In this document: in pieces, positions 8,341-15,480 of the stretch
How positions within the stretch are numbered: the stretch's first letter is position 1
Layout of the letters: each line of letters starts with the position of its first letter
Source of the DNA: a virus
Virus record (IMG/VR): IMGVR_UViG_3300017917_002205
Span: 1-44,823 of that record
Reading direction: 5' to 3' (one strand)
Length of the DNA stretch: 44,823 nt
Notes under the pieces: model-generated
What the model saw: only the letters and a program-made list of their open reading frames with translations
Databases searched by the model: none
What the model was told of the DNA's origin: nothing
Program-made: the position numbers and the translations under genes

Positions 8341-9915
8341 TTAATAAATCCAGCTTATATCTTCTTTTCCTCCTTTTCCATCGTCTATTTCATAAGGGTT
8401 TCTTACGTTGGACGGTAGGTAGGCAGCTTGGTAGGTTGGTTTTGCCGTGGAAATATTATTGAGCATGTTACGGGTTAGGTCCATTCCCTGCTGTCTGAAT
8501 TTTAAAGCAGTGTCTCTGATGTACATTCCTATACCAAAAGACATTACTAAGTCATCATTATAACCATGCTGTGCTTCTGCTCTACCATTCTTCCATACAA
8601 ATACTTTCATTTCTTCAATCAAGCGTCTGGATTGAATGGTTACGGATTTTTCATTAACGTATTCTTGAAATTTACCAACAATAATTGGTCTGGTTCTTTG
8701 GTTTGTTGAGAATCCTGCTACCAGGCTTGAGTTTGGATCGTATTGATCAAAGTAAGATTCTGCTGTAATGTTACCATTTCTTGGAGAATAGTAAAGATTA
8801 CTGTAGCCTCTATCGATAACAGTCTGAATTGTTGACCATCCTACAGATGCATTCTCAATTACTAGTAGTGCATCATTATATTCACTTGCTATTCCCACAA
8901 GTAGATGACCAAATTCCTTTGTTCCTAATTGTCCTCTGTATTCTCCTACCTGTACGTTGTTCTCAACATCGATAATATGGAAGGCAGAATAGTCTTTTCC
9001 ATCACCTCTAGCCACGTCCGCTACTACCATATAGGATCTTGAGTAGTCTGCCGGTTCCCAGATCCATAAATTCTGATCTGCACCGCGTCTCTCCATAGGT
9101 TCTGTGACGTAGGTCTGTTGGTAGAACTCTAAATACTCTCCGTAGAAGACAGTATCTCCTGAGGTTGAGAAATCACAGTCACACTCCTGTGCTGCAAGTC
9201 TTGGATCTCCTAGTAATTCATCTTGTCTTTTTCTCCATTCATCGTTTCTTTCCGGGTGTACGTACCAAGGTAATTTAATCGGTAGAAAATCATTCTCTCC
9301 TGATTCAGCTCTTACCCAGGTCTGGTGAAACCAGTTACCGGTACCGTATGGAGTTGATAATACAATCGCTCCTCCTCCAGTTGCTAAGGTTTGCTGTGCT
9401 GATGCCCATGTTTCTGCAATGTTATCAATGAAGGCAGCCTCGTCAATTAGTAGTAATGATACAGCTTCTGAACGAGCAGAGTCTGAATTTGATGATTTGG
9501 CTTGTATTTTTGACCCGTTTGACAGTCTTAGAGACAGTTTATTATGTTCTACTGCCGGGACTGTTAACCAAGATGGTAGATTTTCATACATAAACTGCAC
9601 TTTTGATACAAGATTTCGTGCGGTTGCCTGTGTTGTTGCAAGGGTTAGAACGTTTTTATCTTTGTGAAAAAGCATTAACCACAGTGCATATCCTGCTCCT
9701 AAGGTGGAAATACCTAACTGTCTTGACTTTAAAACTATAGAATAAGGGTGATCTTGGAAGTGTTTTAGTACTTTTTCCTGAAAAGGATATAGGTGAAATA
9801 AGATCCTACCCCTCTGAGGATGTTGTATAAAACAATACTTCTTCATAAAGTGTACTGGATCTACAACACACTTTACATATTCCTGCCTTATAACTGCTTT
9901 TAAGTCTTGACTCAT
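8341..9915 (-). CDS. 17: Terminase large subunit gp17 (DNA-packaging ATPase/nuclease)
   Basis: This 524-residue motor protein packages concatemeric DNA into the prohead through the portal and cuts it. The ATPase part shows an adenine-side segment (HLYPFQEKVL), a Walker A at about 63-70 (KSRQLGIS) and a Walker B (LLLIDEAAF, 154-162). The RNase H-like nuclease has its first Asp in VVADVARGDGKDYS (D300), then LVIENASVGW and a late Asp region (GYNDDLVMSFG). The Walker A lacks the usual GK[ST] lysine seen in T4 gp17 (SRQLGKTT). The lysine is at the front instead, as in deviant Walker A loops. The N-terminal extension of T4 gp17 is shortened. No small terminase was identified in the window. Confidence 0.95.
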   Translation of the reverse strand: MSQDLKAVIRQEYVKCVVDPVHFMKKYCFIQHPQRGRILFHLYPFQEKVLKHFQDHPYSIVLKSRQLGISTLGAGYALWLMLFHKDKNVLTLATTQATARNLVSKVQFMYENLPSWLTVPAVEHNKLSLRLSNGSKIQAKSSNSDSARSEAVSLLLIDEAAFIDNIAETWASAQQTLATGGGAIVLSTPYGTGNWFHQTWVRAESGENDFLPIKLPWYVHPERNDEWRKRQDELLGDPRLAAQECDCDFSTSGDTVFYGEYLEFYQQTYVTEPMERRGADQNLWIWEPADYSRSYMVVADVARGDGKDYSAFHIIDVENNVQVGEYRGQLGTKEFGHLLVGIASEYNDALLVIENASVGWSTIQTVIDRGYSNLYYSPRNGNITAESYFDQYDPNSSLVAGFSTNQRTRPIIVGKFQEYVNEKSVTIQSRRLIEEMKVFVWKNGRAEAQHGYNDDLVMSFGIGMYIRDTALKFRQQGMDLTRNMLNNISTAKPTYQAAYLPSNVRNPYEIDDGKGGKEDISWIY

Positions 9916-9917
9916 AA

Positions 9918-10316
9918 TTAATAGAAGATACCTACTAGTAGTATAATACTAGAAACTCCATATGCAATATACTTTTGTATTCTCTGAGCTAGATATGCTT
10001 TCTTGTATTCAGCAATAATAGAGTCTTTATTAGTTATAATATTCTTGTAATCTTTTTCAATTTTAACGTAGGTAGCGATTGTGCTATCCTTATAAGATAT
10101 AACAGTGTCTTTATGTAGAATAATTTGCTGTAGGGTAGTGATAGAATCTCTAGCAAAACCTAACTGCTTTCCACAGTAAGTTCTTTCTTCTTTAATGATT
10201 AAAGCTTTTCTTAAAGTGTTACAAGGTACACAGCAAGTATCAATCGAAGCTTTCTGTGAATAGAGCGGTGACGTCATTATTAGACATAGCACCAATACGC
10301 TTAATATCTTCTTCAT
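9918..10316 (-). CDS. Secreted, tail-anchored coiled-coil protein; possible spanin partner
   Basis: The 132 residues begin with a clear signal peptide (MKKILSVLVLCLIMTSPLYSQ). Tyr-Ser-Gln at the cleavage point is typical of Bacteroidetes. A Cys cluster (CCVPC) follows, then a helical segment with repeated DS/TI motifs and a C-terminal hydrophobic helix (about 113-131). Its start overlaps the preceding gene by 77 nt in another frame, like Rz/Rz1 pairs. Together with the upstream protein it could bridge inner and outer membrane during lysis. There is no proper lipobox, so it is not a standard o-spanin. The role is inferred from topology and overlap only. Confidence 0.65.
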   Translation of the reverse strand: MKKILSVLVLCLIMTSPLYSQKASIDTCCVPCNTLRKALIIKEERTYCGKQLGFARDSITTLQQIILHKDTVISYKDSTIATYVKIEKDYKNIITNKDSIIAEYKKAYLAQRIQKYIAYGVSSIILLVGIFY

Positions 10317-10587
10317 GTTTTTTATGTTCTTTAGCAGCTAAAACTGCAGTGTTTCCTAATTTAGTTGTTAAGATTTTAATCTTATTTTCCTGGATGTTAT
10401 TTAAAGAATCAAACCTAGCTATTTCTTTTTTACTTGTTAGAATAGCGTTATTTAAGGAATCGATTGTTTTTTGATAACCTTCAACATTAGGTAGGCTTGT
10501 CATGTCTTTAACGTGTAGGGAGTATATAACAGCACCTCCTAAAATAATTAGTAAAACTATAATTATGTTTTTTATATTCTCTTTCAT
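10240..10587 (-). CDS. Membrane-anchored coiled-coil protein, possible i-spanin
   Basis: This 115-residue protein has an N-terminal transmembrane helix (IIIVLLIILGGAVIYSL, about 8-24), then a periplasmic helical part with heptad-like spacing (about 40-98). The topology and size match inner-membrane spanins (Rz). Its 3' end overlaps the next gene by 77 nt in a different frame, and its 5' end overlaps the upstream cupin-like gene by 4 nt (ATGA). No holin or endolysin was recognised near it. Other small membrane proteins could look the same. Confidence 0.6.
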   Translation of the reverse strand: MKENIKNIIIVLLIILGGAVIYSLHVKDMTSLPNVEGYQKTIDSLNNAILTSKKEIARFDSLNNIQENKIKILTTKLGNTAVLAAKEHKKHEEDIKRIGAMSNNDVTALFTESFD

Positions 10588-10856
10588 GTTTTATGTATTT
10601 TTAAAATTAGGTTCCCTGTTCCTTTTACAACCCTGTGCCAGTCGTGTCTTAATATAAATATAGATGTTTTCGGTTCTAATTCAAAAGGAAGTCCATCATC
10701 AAATTGAAAACCCCAACCTTCACCGCATTCTAATACTTCTACCATTCGGTCTTCATCGTCCCTATGCCATAGAAGTTCGATTGGATCTATATCGGGTCCA
10801 AATTCTCTTATAATATATTCGTCGGTTATTTCTAAATCTTTGTAAGGTTTCTCCAT
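10584..10856 (-). CDS. Small cupin-like protein
   Basis: This 90-residue protein has the pattern of a small single-domain cupin: LLWHRDDEDRMVEVLECGEGWGFQ, a strand pair ending in LEPKTSIFILRHDWHRVV, and KGTGNLILKI. His/Asp/Glu residues at about H30, E39 and H75 could bind a metal. Similar short proteins occur in other phages, but I know of no established substrate. It overlaps both neighbours (25 nt upstream, 4 nt downstream), so it is translated in one unit with the spanin-like pair. Confidence 0.6.
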   Translation of the reverse strand: MEKPYKDLEITDEYIIREFGPDIDPIELLWHRDDEDRMVEVLECGEGWGFQFDDGLPFELEPKTSIFILRHDWHRVVKGTGNLILKIHKT

Positions 10857-11314
10857 GTTACAACTTCATCTAATTGCTGCTTTGTCCAGTGACTGTAATA
10901 GTCTGTTAATTTAAGACTGTTTGACTTAGAAGTCAAGTCTGCTAGGTCTTGAACTACCCATAAATAACAATCCGGGAATGTGGTTGTTACTCCGTTAATT
11001 ACAAAAGGGTTCCTTGGATCATTATCTAAAACTACTTTATTGTCAGGTATAAAAATTTCATTAAGACTCTTAGTTTTAATTTCTAAAGTTTCAATACTGT
11101 AATTTTCGTAAGCTGGTAGATAAAAAATACAGACTTTATAAGTTATTATATCTGCATCTCTTATTTGATTTTCTATATTATCAAGGTCTGTCTCCTGAAT
11201 AGTGTATTCTCTATTATTAATAGCTGTTCTAGCAAAGGGACAGATAGGTTTATTACTTAGTTCTTGCTTTGGTGCAGTTAGGTGGTTAAACCACTTATCA
11301 AGACTTATTACCAT
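10832..11314 (-). CDS. Unknown conserved protein with CPFARTA motif
   Basis: I do not recognise a defined family for this 160-residue protein. The N-terminal part has WFNHLTAPKQ followed by PICPFARTA (about 24-31), a segment I associate with a small group of uncharacterised phage and bacterial proteins. The C-terminal half is rich in aromatic residues (PDCYLWVVQDLADL and a Tyr-Ser-His-Trp-Thr segment near 142). No signal peptide or membrane helix is seen. It overlaps the upstream HiPIP-like gene by 17 nt and the cupin-like gene by 25 nt. Confidence 0.6.
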   Translation of the reverse strand: MVISLDKWFNHLTAPKQELSNKPICPFARTAINNREYTIQETDLDNIENQIRDADIITYKVCIFYLPAYENYSIETLEIKTKSLNEIFIPDNKVVLDNDPRNPFVINGVTTTFPDCYLWVVQDLADLTSKSNSLKLTDYYSHWTKQQLDEVVTWRNLTKI

Positions 11315-11732
11315 CTTTTTTATCCGTTATCGGACCTCCAACAACCCAGGCATCACAAGTTCTTGCAGCTGCACATTTAAACTTAAGGAACCTACAGTAA
11401 CCTAAATCCCCGGCTTCAATAACATCAAAAGGATCTTCAGAACCTTCATCATCACCTATTCCCTTTGCAATACAGTCTAAAGTCTTTTTAGTTATATCAA
11501 ATGCTGCACAATTACCACAGAGTGATTTCTTAGCTTCTTCTATAGAATCTAATTTCCACATATCTGCTTTAGCTTGCCAGAATTTCTCATTAGGTTCGTT
11601 TGGATTTAATGGACCGTACCCATACTCATTAATTGCCTTCTGTCTGTTCTGAAGGTTTAGTTCGATGTTCTGCGTAGGTGCAGGGCATTTTCCAATCTCT
11701 GCTTCGCTTAATATGTCTAATAGGTTAATCAT
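11298..11732 (-). CDS. HiPIP-like cysteine-rich protein with capsid-type N-terminal tag
   Basis: This is 144 residues from the ATG at 11730-11732, which overlaps the upstream stop as ATGA; a start 15 nt further upstream is possible. The N-terminal helix MINLLDILSEAEIG has Leu-Ser-Glu (E10), like a capsid-targeting sequence with a gp21 site. Four cysteines follow the spacing of high-potential iron-sulfur proteins: C72-x2-C75 (SLCGNCAAF), C87 and C113 in a GYCRF context. Further Cys occur at 120 and 126 (KCAAARTCDAW). The middle (GYGPLNPNEPNEKFWQAKAD) is typical of a conserved phage family of unknown function. I infer a 4Fe-4S or zinc site. Its neighbours include a ferritin-like protein two genes upstream. 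Confidence 0.7.
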   Translation of the reverse strand: MINLLDILSEAEIGKCPAPTQNIELNLQNRQKAINEYGYGPLNPNEPNEKFWQAKADMWKLDSIEEAKKSLCGNCAAFDITKKTLDCIAKGIGDDEGSEDPFDVIEAGDLGYCRFLKFKCAAARTCDAWVVGGPITDKKDGNKS

Positions 11733-12484
11733 TTTGTTTTTCCCCAAGTTTTTCCTTTTCCAGGTGTTTTACATTGTGCTGCTGTTGGTCTACAAGCAGG
11801 ATATTTAGAGCGTTTCTCTCCTTCTTTTCTTCCGCAGGATTTATAACCTCCGCTTCCGTCTGGTGCGTTACAGTCTACCCATCCTTTTTCTTTTCCTTTT
11901 GCTCCTTGACGGCTAAACCACTTATGTAATGATTCAGCTTCTTCTAAATTTTCAACTTGAACTAGGTTTATTTTAATTTTTTTATTTCCTAGAGCCCAGT
12001 TAGCTACAAGTCTATGATGTCCATCATAAATTACTTTTTCACCGTCTGGGAATTCAACAACATTTATAATAGGTAATTCTTTTGTATTTGTAATTATTTG
12101 TTTTACTTTATTGCTTTGGATATTAGGTTGTGTAATATGAATGTCTTCTGTATTCACATACTGTTCCTGATCTTTATCTTTATTTTTTTCAAATAATTCG
12201 ATTACTTCACTCCAGCTATGTTGACTTTTATTAAAGATGCCTTCTATATTTTTTGCATCATCAAATAGCTTTCCCTTAGGTAACTCATCAATTTTTTGTT
12301 CTGCTGAAAAGGCTGTATCTTCTTTTAAGTCTTTCCAAATCTCACCTTGACGGCATCTAACCACAGCACCTGATTTATAGGCTGAAGGTTTGTCGTATTT
12401 ACGATCAGCAATACGAAGACACCTATCACGCTTCTCTTTTTCTTCTAAAAGAATCTGCTGTAGTATGTCTGTAAGCTTGGTCAT
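11729..12484 (-). CDS. ParB/sulfiredoxin-fold protein in a mosaic with cysteine modules
   Basis: This 251-residue protein has three parts. It starts with a capsid-type tag, MTKLTDILQQILLEEKE (Ile/Leu-Leu-Glu at 13-15). A short Arg/Cys module follows (about 19-52, with RKYDKPSAYKSGAVVRCRQG). The core (about 108-177) is ParB-like: VNTEDIHITQPNI, then VIYDGHHRLVANW (DGHHR at 154-158), the motif used for nucleotide or DNA binding in ParB and Srx-type proteins. The C-terminus (198-251) is a small Cys/Lys module (GWVDC...KSCGRK...YPACRPTAAQC). ParB-fold proteins in phages include nucleases and CTPases, and the activity here is unknown. Start tag and mosaic build suggest virion cargo. Confidence 0.7.
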   Translation of the reverse strand: MTKLTDILQQILLEEKEKRDRCLRIADRKYDKPSAYKSGAVVRCRQGEIWKDLKEDTAFSAEQKIDELPKGKLFDDAKNIEGIFNKSQHSWSEVIELFEKNKDKDQEQYVNTEDIHITQPNIQSNKVKQIITNTKELPIINVVEFPDGEKVIYDGHHRLVANWALGNKKIKINLVQVENLEEAESLHKWFSRQGAKGKEKGWVDCNAPDGSGGYKSCGRKEGEKRSKYPACRPTAAQCKTPGKGKTWGKTK

Positions 12485-12491
12485 AAGTTTG

Positions 12492-12614
12492 TTAAGAAAA
12501 TAATAAATCGAATGTTAAAGTTCTCTTCATTAACAAGTAAGCAGTGTATTTAGGAGGTAAGTTGATACTTATTCTTTTTCTTGCTCTGCTTTTTCTTTGT
12601 CTTTTTAATTTCAT
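12492..12614 (-). CDS. 40-residue very basic protein
   Basis: This short frame has its ATG overlapping the stop codon of the ferritin-like gene (TAATG), a common translational coupling. The product begins MKLKRQRKSRARKRISIN and has ten Arg/Lys in its first 14 residues, then a more hydrophobic tail (YTAYLLMKRTLTFDLLFS). It could bind nucleic acid or be packed with the DNA. No homologue is recalled. The support is the overlap, the otherwise empty 129-base gap and the strong composition bias. Confidence 0.45.
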   Translation of the reverse strand: MKLKRQRKSRARKRISINLPPKYTAYLLMKRTLTFDLLFS

Positions 12615-13159
12615 TAGAAGTAAGTCTGTTCGTAATATAATATTTCAAAGGAATTAGCAACGTTTATAAGTTGTGCTGCATTTAATAGGTCTGAATATTC
12701 TGCTACTGATTCTACTTGCCCGGTTCTTAGTGTTTGTAAGAAATCAAACGTAGATAAGTCTGAGGAGAATATAGTTGTTGATACGTTGTTATAAGCTAGT
12801 AATAAATCTAATTCTAATTTATATGCTTTGTTAACAATATCAATGAGGTTTGTAAAGTCTGGTATTAATTTGATTGGTGCAATCACCGGAAGTACATTCC
12901 AATCTACCATGTATTTTTGTAGCATCTCTGCATGAGTTAATTCATTAGCAGCTTCTTGTGTGAAGAATGCAGTTGCTTTTAAATACCCTTTATCTGCACA
13001 CCAGTTTGCTGCATTTCTATAAAAGTAATGAGCGGTATATTCGTCTTTTAGTCTCTCAGTAAGCATTAAAACCACCTGAGGGTCTAAGGTAACTGGTATC
13101 ATAACATCAGCAGGATTTGCTGATTGCAATTCATTCAAAGTTTTTAACTTAGTTTTCAT
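12614..13159 (-). CDS. Ferritin-like diiron protein with possible capsid tag
   Basis: This 181-residue four-helix protein is of the ferritin superfamily. Iron ligands line up with bacterial ferritin: E40 in LKDEYTAHYFY, E73 and H76 in AANELTHAEML (ExxH), E116 in YKLELDLLLAY, and a Gln148-Val-Glu150 segment in the fourth helix. The 33-residue distance between the first two Glu equals that of E. coli FtnA. Ferritins oxidise Fe(II) with oxygen or peroxide and store iron. The N-terminal extension MKTKLKTLNELQSANP carries Leu-Asn-Glu (E10) and is not part of the ferritin fold. It looks like the tags of neighbouring proteins, so it may send the enzyme into the head. An exact TATTTATAA lies 9 nt before ATG. 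Confidence 0.85.
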   Translation of the reverse strand: MKTKLKTLNELQSANPADVMIPVTLDPQVVLMLTERLKDEYTAHYFYRNAANWCADKGYLKATAFFTQEAANELTHAEMLQKYMVDWNVLPVIAPIKLIPDFTNLIDIVNKAYKLELDLLLAYNNVSTTIFSSDLSTFDFLQTLRTGQVESVAEYSDLLNAAQLINVANSFEILYYEQTYF

Positions 13160-13168
13160 ATAATGTTA

Positions 13169-13177
13169 TTATAAATA
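13169..13177 (-). promoter_or_regulatory. TATTTATAA start motif before the ferritin-like gene
   Basis: This is an exact motif in the 20-base gap, 9 nt before the ATG, a longer spacing than the usual 3. Confidence 0.5.
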
Positions 13178-13179
13178 GC

Positions 13180-13974
13180 TTACCAGTAACCTGAGTAAGA
13201 TCCTTTAAGTCCTAATAAAGAAGCGTATCTTGGTAGGCGGCAGGCCCAATATCCTGGTTTAGTTTTATCTTTTTTACCTGCGCAGTTGTGTCTTTTTGCA
13301 AAGTTCACTCTTGCCTCAGAGTCGTTTATTTTAGCTTTTAGGCCGGTTGTTCCACCAAAAGAAACTTTCTTAATACGTTTGGTTTTTGGATCTTTTACGT
13401 ATACATAAAATTTCTTAGAACCACCACGCTTTGGTTTACCTAACGGTACTTCTTTCCCTTGATATTTAGCTTCTCTTAACTGCCCAGCAATCGCTTGTGT
13501 GAATCCATACTGCCTTAATTTCTGCTCTAACTCCTCTAAAGATGCAGCATCAAAATCATATTCGTTAGTATCTACATAATAACCGTCCCGTCTCTTATAG
13601 ATTTCTGCCATATTGCCTTCACGGTCTCCGAAAGTTGCAATATGATCGTTAGAGTTAAAAGTTCCTTCGTCAAGCATTGGTAAGTCTAAAGGGACTAAGT
13701 CTCCTTCATATAAACCGTATTCACCTAAGTGAGTTTCGGTTATGATCTGCTTATCATCTGCCCCTACATCAATGATGTTTCTGGAATATAAAGTTCTAGC
13801 TTCTTTCCATAAGTTTAGAAAAGCAGGTGAACCGTACCTAAAGGTATTTTCTGTGAGTGGTTTCTTATTTTTAATATGGTAAAGCAGGTTCTCAGAGAGA
13901 GGTTGCTGGAAGGTTATTCCTTCGTTTAATAGAGGAGCTTTTCCTCCGCAAGTATTACATCCACAGCTGCACAT
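13180..13974 (-). CDS. Mosaic head-cargo protein with many L/I-x-E sites and a DUF5872-like end
   Basis: This 264-residue protein is built of short modules. It starts with a Cys-rich MCSCGCNTCGG. Leu/Ile-x-Glu tripeptides end at E18, E28, E42, E80, E103 and E168. The segment after E42 (FRYGSPAFLNLWKEARTLY) and the C-terminal module (about 169-253, KKFYVYVKDPKTKRIKKVSFG then CAGKKDKTKPGYWACRLPRY) recur in structural or core proteins of other T4-like phages. The C-terminal module resembles DUF5872. Six sites in one small protein fit stepwise cutting by gp21 into peptides. It follows an exact TATTTATAA by 3 nt. Confidence 0.7.
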   Translation of the reverse strand: MCSCGCNTCGGKAPLLNEGITFQQPLSENLLYHIKNKKPLTENTFRYGSPAFLNLWKEARTLYSRNIIDVGADDKQIITETHLGEYGLYEGDLVPLDLPMLDEGTFNSNDHIATFGDREGNMAEIYKRRDGYYVDTNEYDFDAASLEELEQKLRQYGFTQAIAGQLREAKYQGKEVPLGKPKRGGSKKFYVYVKDPKTKRIKKVSFGGTTGLKAKINDSEARVNFAKRHNCAGKKDKTKPGYWACRLPRYASLLGLKGSYSGYW

Positions 13975-13977
13975 ATA

Positions 13978-13986
13978 TTATAAATA
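13978..13986 (-). promoter_or_regulatory. TATTTATAA start motif before the 264-residue mosaic gene
   Basis: This is an exact motif followed by TAT and ATG. It touches the stop of the upstream nuclease gene, whose last codon begins at 13987. Confidence 0.5.
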
Positions 13987-14961
13987 TTATGAGAATAGAG
14001 TATTAGTTATGATGTTTAAAGCACCCTGGTTAGTTGATACTCCTTTTAGTAATTGCTCGTCTGATAGTCCTTCTAGTAATTCTGAGGTTATTTGAGTGTA
14101 TTTAATGTTTCCTTTTTGGCTTACATTAACAATATATCCTCCAATACCCGGTTTTTTTGATAATTTAGTTGTTATTAGACGTCTAAGCATTTCTGCTGTA
14201 CCGTGTTCTGGTGTGATTTCACCTTCAATATGAAGTGCTTTTTTAACTGCGTCAATATTATCGTAAATATTCTTTATTAGAGCGTATTGACTTGCTATCT
14301 TCCTTAGATCACTTTGATCAAAGTCAGAAAGTCTTTTAAATGCTTCTAATAATTCATCAGTGTTAAAAGTCATTGTTCCTGCAGTTCTTTTAGCTCCTTG
14401 AAAAGTACCTACTAGTGTAGAAACTCCAAACACAACACCTAAGATTGCAATATTATCTTTATCTGATCCGTAACGACCTAAGGTCATTCCGGTAGTTTCA
14501 TAAGCTTTAACTTCAAGCCCGGTTTTACCATCTATTATTAAATCTGGGTTATCACTTCCCCTGCTATCTTCAACAGTATGTCCTCTAGATAAAAGCCAAT
14601 ACATAGCAATTTCACCGTTTCCAGATCCTTTGCTTCCTGCACTATCGATATCCTTTTGTGATTTTGGAGGTGATATAGGGTATAATTTAGAGAAAATCTT
14701 CTCATCTTCCCCTGTTAGGTTTTGATTTTTAGGTTCTCCTACTATGTAAACACGGGAAGGTTGTGGTATTTCTCCGTTCTCATCTCCGGTTAAGACTTTA
14801 GCTATAATTCTGTCATACTGGCTTCTGTCTTTAGGAGCTGCTGATGTTTCTACTTCAAATAATTCAAATAATAGTTTCCTATCAGCTTCATTACTTAAAT
14901 CCGGGTATCCTTTAGGAAACTTGTATGAAACCTGTCTTATAAATTTTTCTAAAATATCCAT
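13987..14961 (-). CDS. PD-(D/E)XK-type endonuclease-like protein
   Basis: This 324-residue protein has a restriction-endonuclease fold signature: E117 in GNGEIAMYWLL, D140 in SDNPDLIID and E150-x-K152 in LEVKAYE, with typical spacing. It is probably a nuclease or a DNA-repair/packaging-linked enzyme; the target cannot be told. The first 40 residues (to LFELFEVETSAAP) include Leu-Phe-Glu steps that could act as a removable tag, but the evidence is weaker than for its neighbours. It overlaps the upstream gene by one base (ATGxxxTAA-type junction). A nuclease packed with the DNA would need to be kept inactive, so cytoplasmic action is equally possible. Confidence 0.65.
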   Translation of the reverse strand: MDILEKFIRQVSYKFPKGYPDLSNEADRKLLFELFEVETSAAPKDRSQYDRIIAKVLTGDENGEIPQPSRVYIVGEPKNQNLTGEDEKIFSKLYPISPPKSQKDIDSAGSKGSGNGEIAMYWLLSRGHTVEDSRGSDNPDLIIDGKTGLEVKAYETTGMTLGRYGSDKDNIAILGVVFGVSTLVGTFQGAKRTAGTMTFNTDELLEAFKRLSDFDQSDLRKIASQYALIKNIYDNIDAVKKALHIEGEITPEHGTAEMLRRLITTKLSKKPGIGGYIVNVSQKGNIKYTQITSELLEGLSDEQLLKGVSTNQGALNIITNTLFS

Positions 14962-15458
14962 TAAACTTCCTCCGGTGTTTCTTCTGCTGGTGTTTCTTCT
15001 CCGCCAAGTGGTTCTTCCAAGGCTGCTTCCATGTTACCACCACCGCCGGTGCTTGAGCCTGTATCCATTCCTCCAGTATCTGCTTCATTTTCAGGATTAA
15101 CTGCTTTACCGTACCTGAGTAATCTAGCGATAGAATCTATTGCTTGATCTTCTTCACCTAAATTAAGTAAATAGTATCTTTTTCCTTCAACTTCAGCCAT
15201 CCAAGATCTTCCTAAATCTGATAAATAAAAAGAAAAATTATTTTCTAGAATTACTCTGAAAGTAGGTGGTTTTGGTGCTACCCATTGTATGTCTTTCACA
15301 AACAAATTAAACTGTGGAGACATCAAATCGGTGAGAATAGAGATCATATCCGGTACTTGATTTAATATCTTATACTCTTGGTATTTATTAATACCCTCAC
15401 TTTTCATCTTTTTAATGATAGTCTTTTTAATTACTGATCTTAGTTCTTGTTTGTTCAT
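14961..15458 (-). CDS. Unknown protein with acidic Gly-rich tail
   Basis: This 165-residue protein has a basic helical N-terminus (MNKQELRSVIKKTIIKKMK), a compact middle with VILENNFSFYLSDLGRSWMAEVEGKRYYLLNLGEEDQ, and a low-complexity C-terminus (about 120-165) rich in Gly, Thr and Glu. The same kind of N-terminal helix is seen in head-associated proteins of T4-like phages. No enzyme motif is present. It is translationally coupled to the nuclease-like gene downstream. Confidence 0.6.
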   Translation of the reverse strand: MNKQELRSVIKKTIIKKMKSEGINKYQEYKILNQVPDMISILTDLMSPQFNLFVKDIQWVAPKPPTFRVILENNFSFYLSDLGRSWMAEVEGKRYYLLNLGEEDQAIDSIARLLRYGKAVNPENEADTGGMDTGSSTGGGGNMEAALEEPLGGEETPAEETPEEV

Positions 15459-15480
15459 TGGTAGCTAAAGATACGGATTT

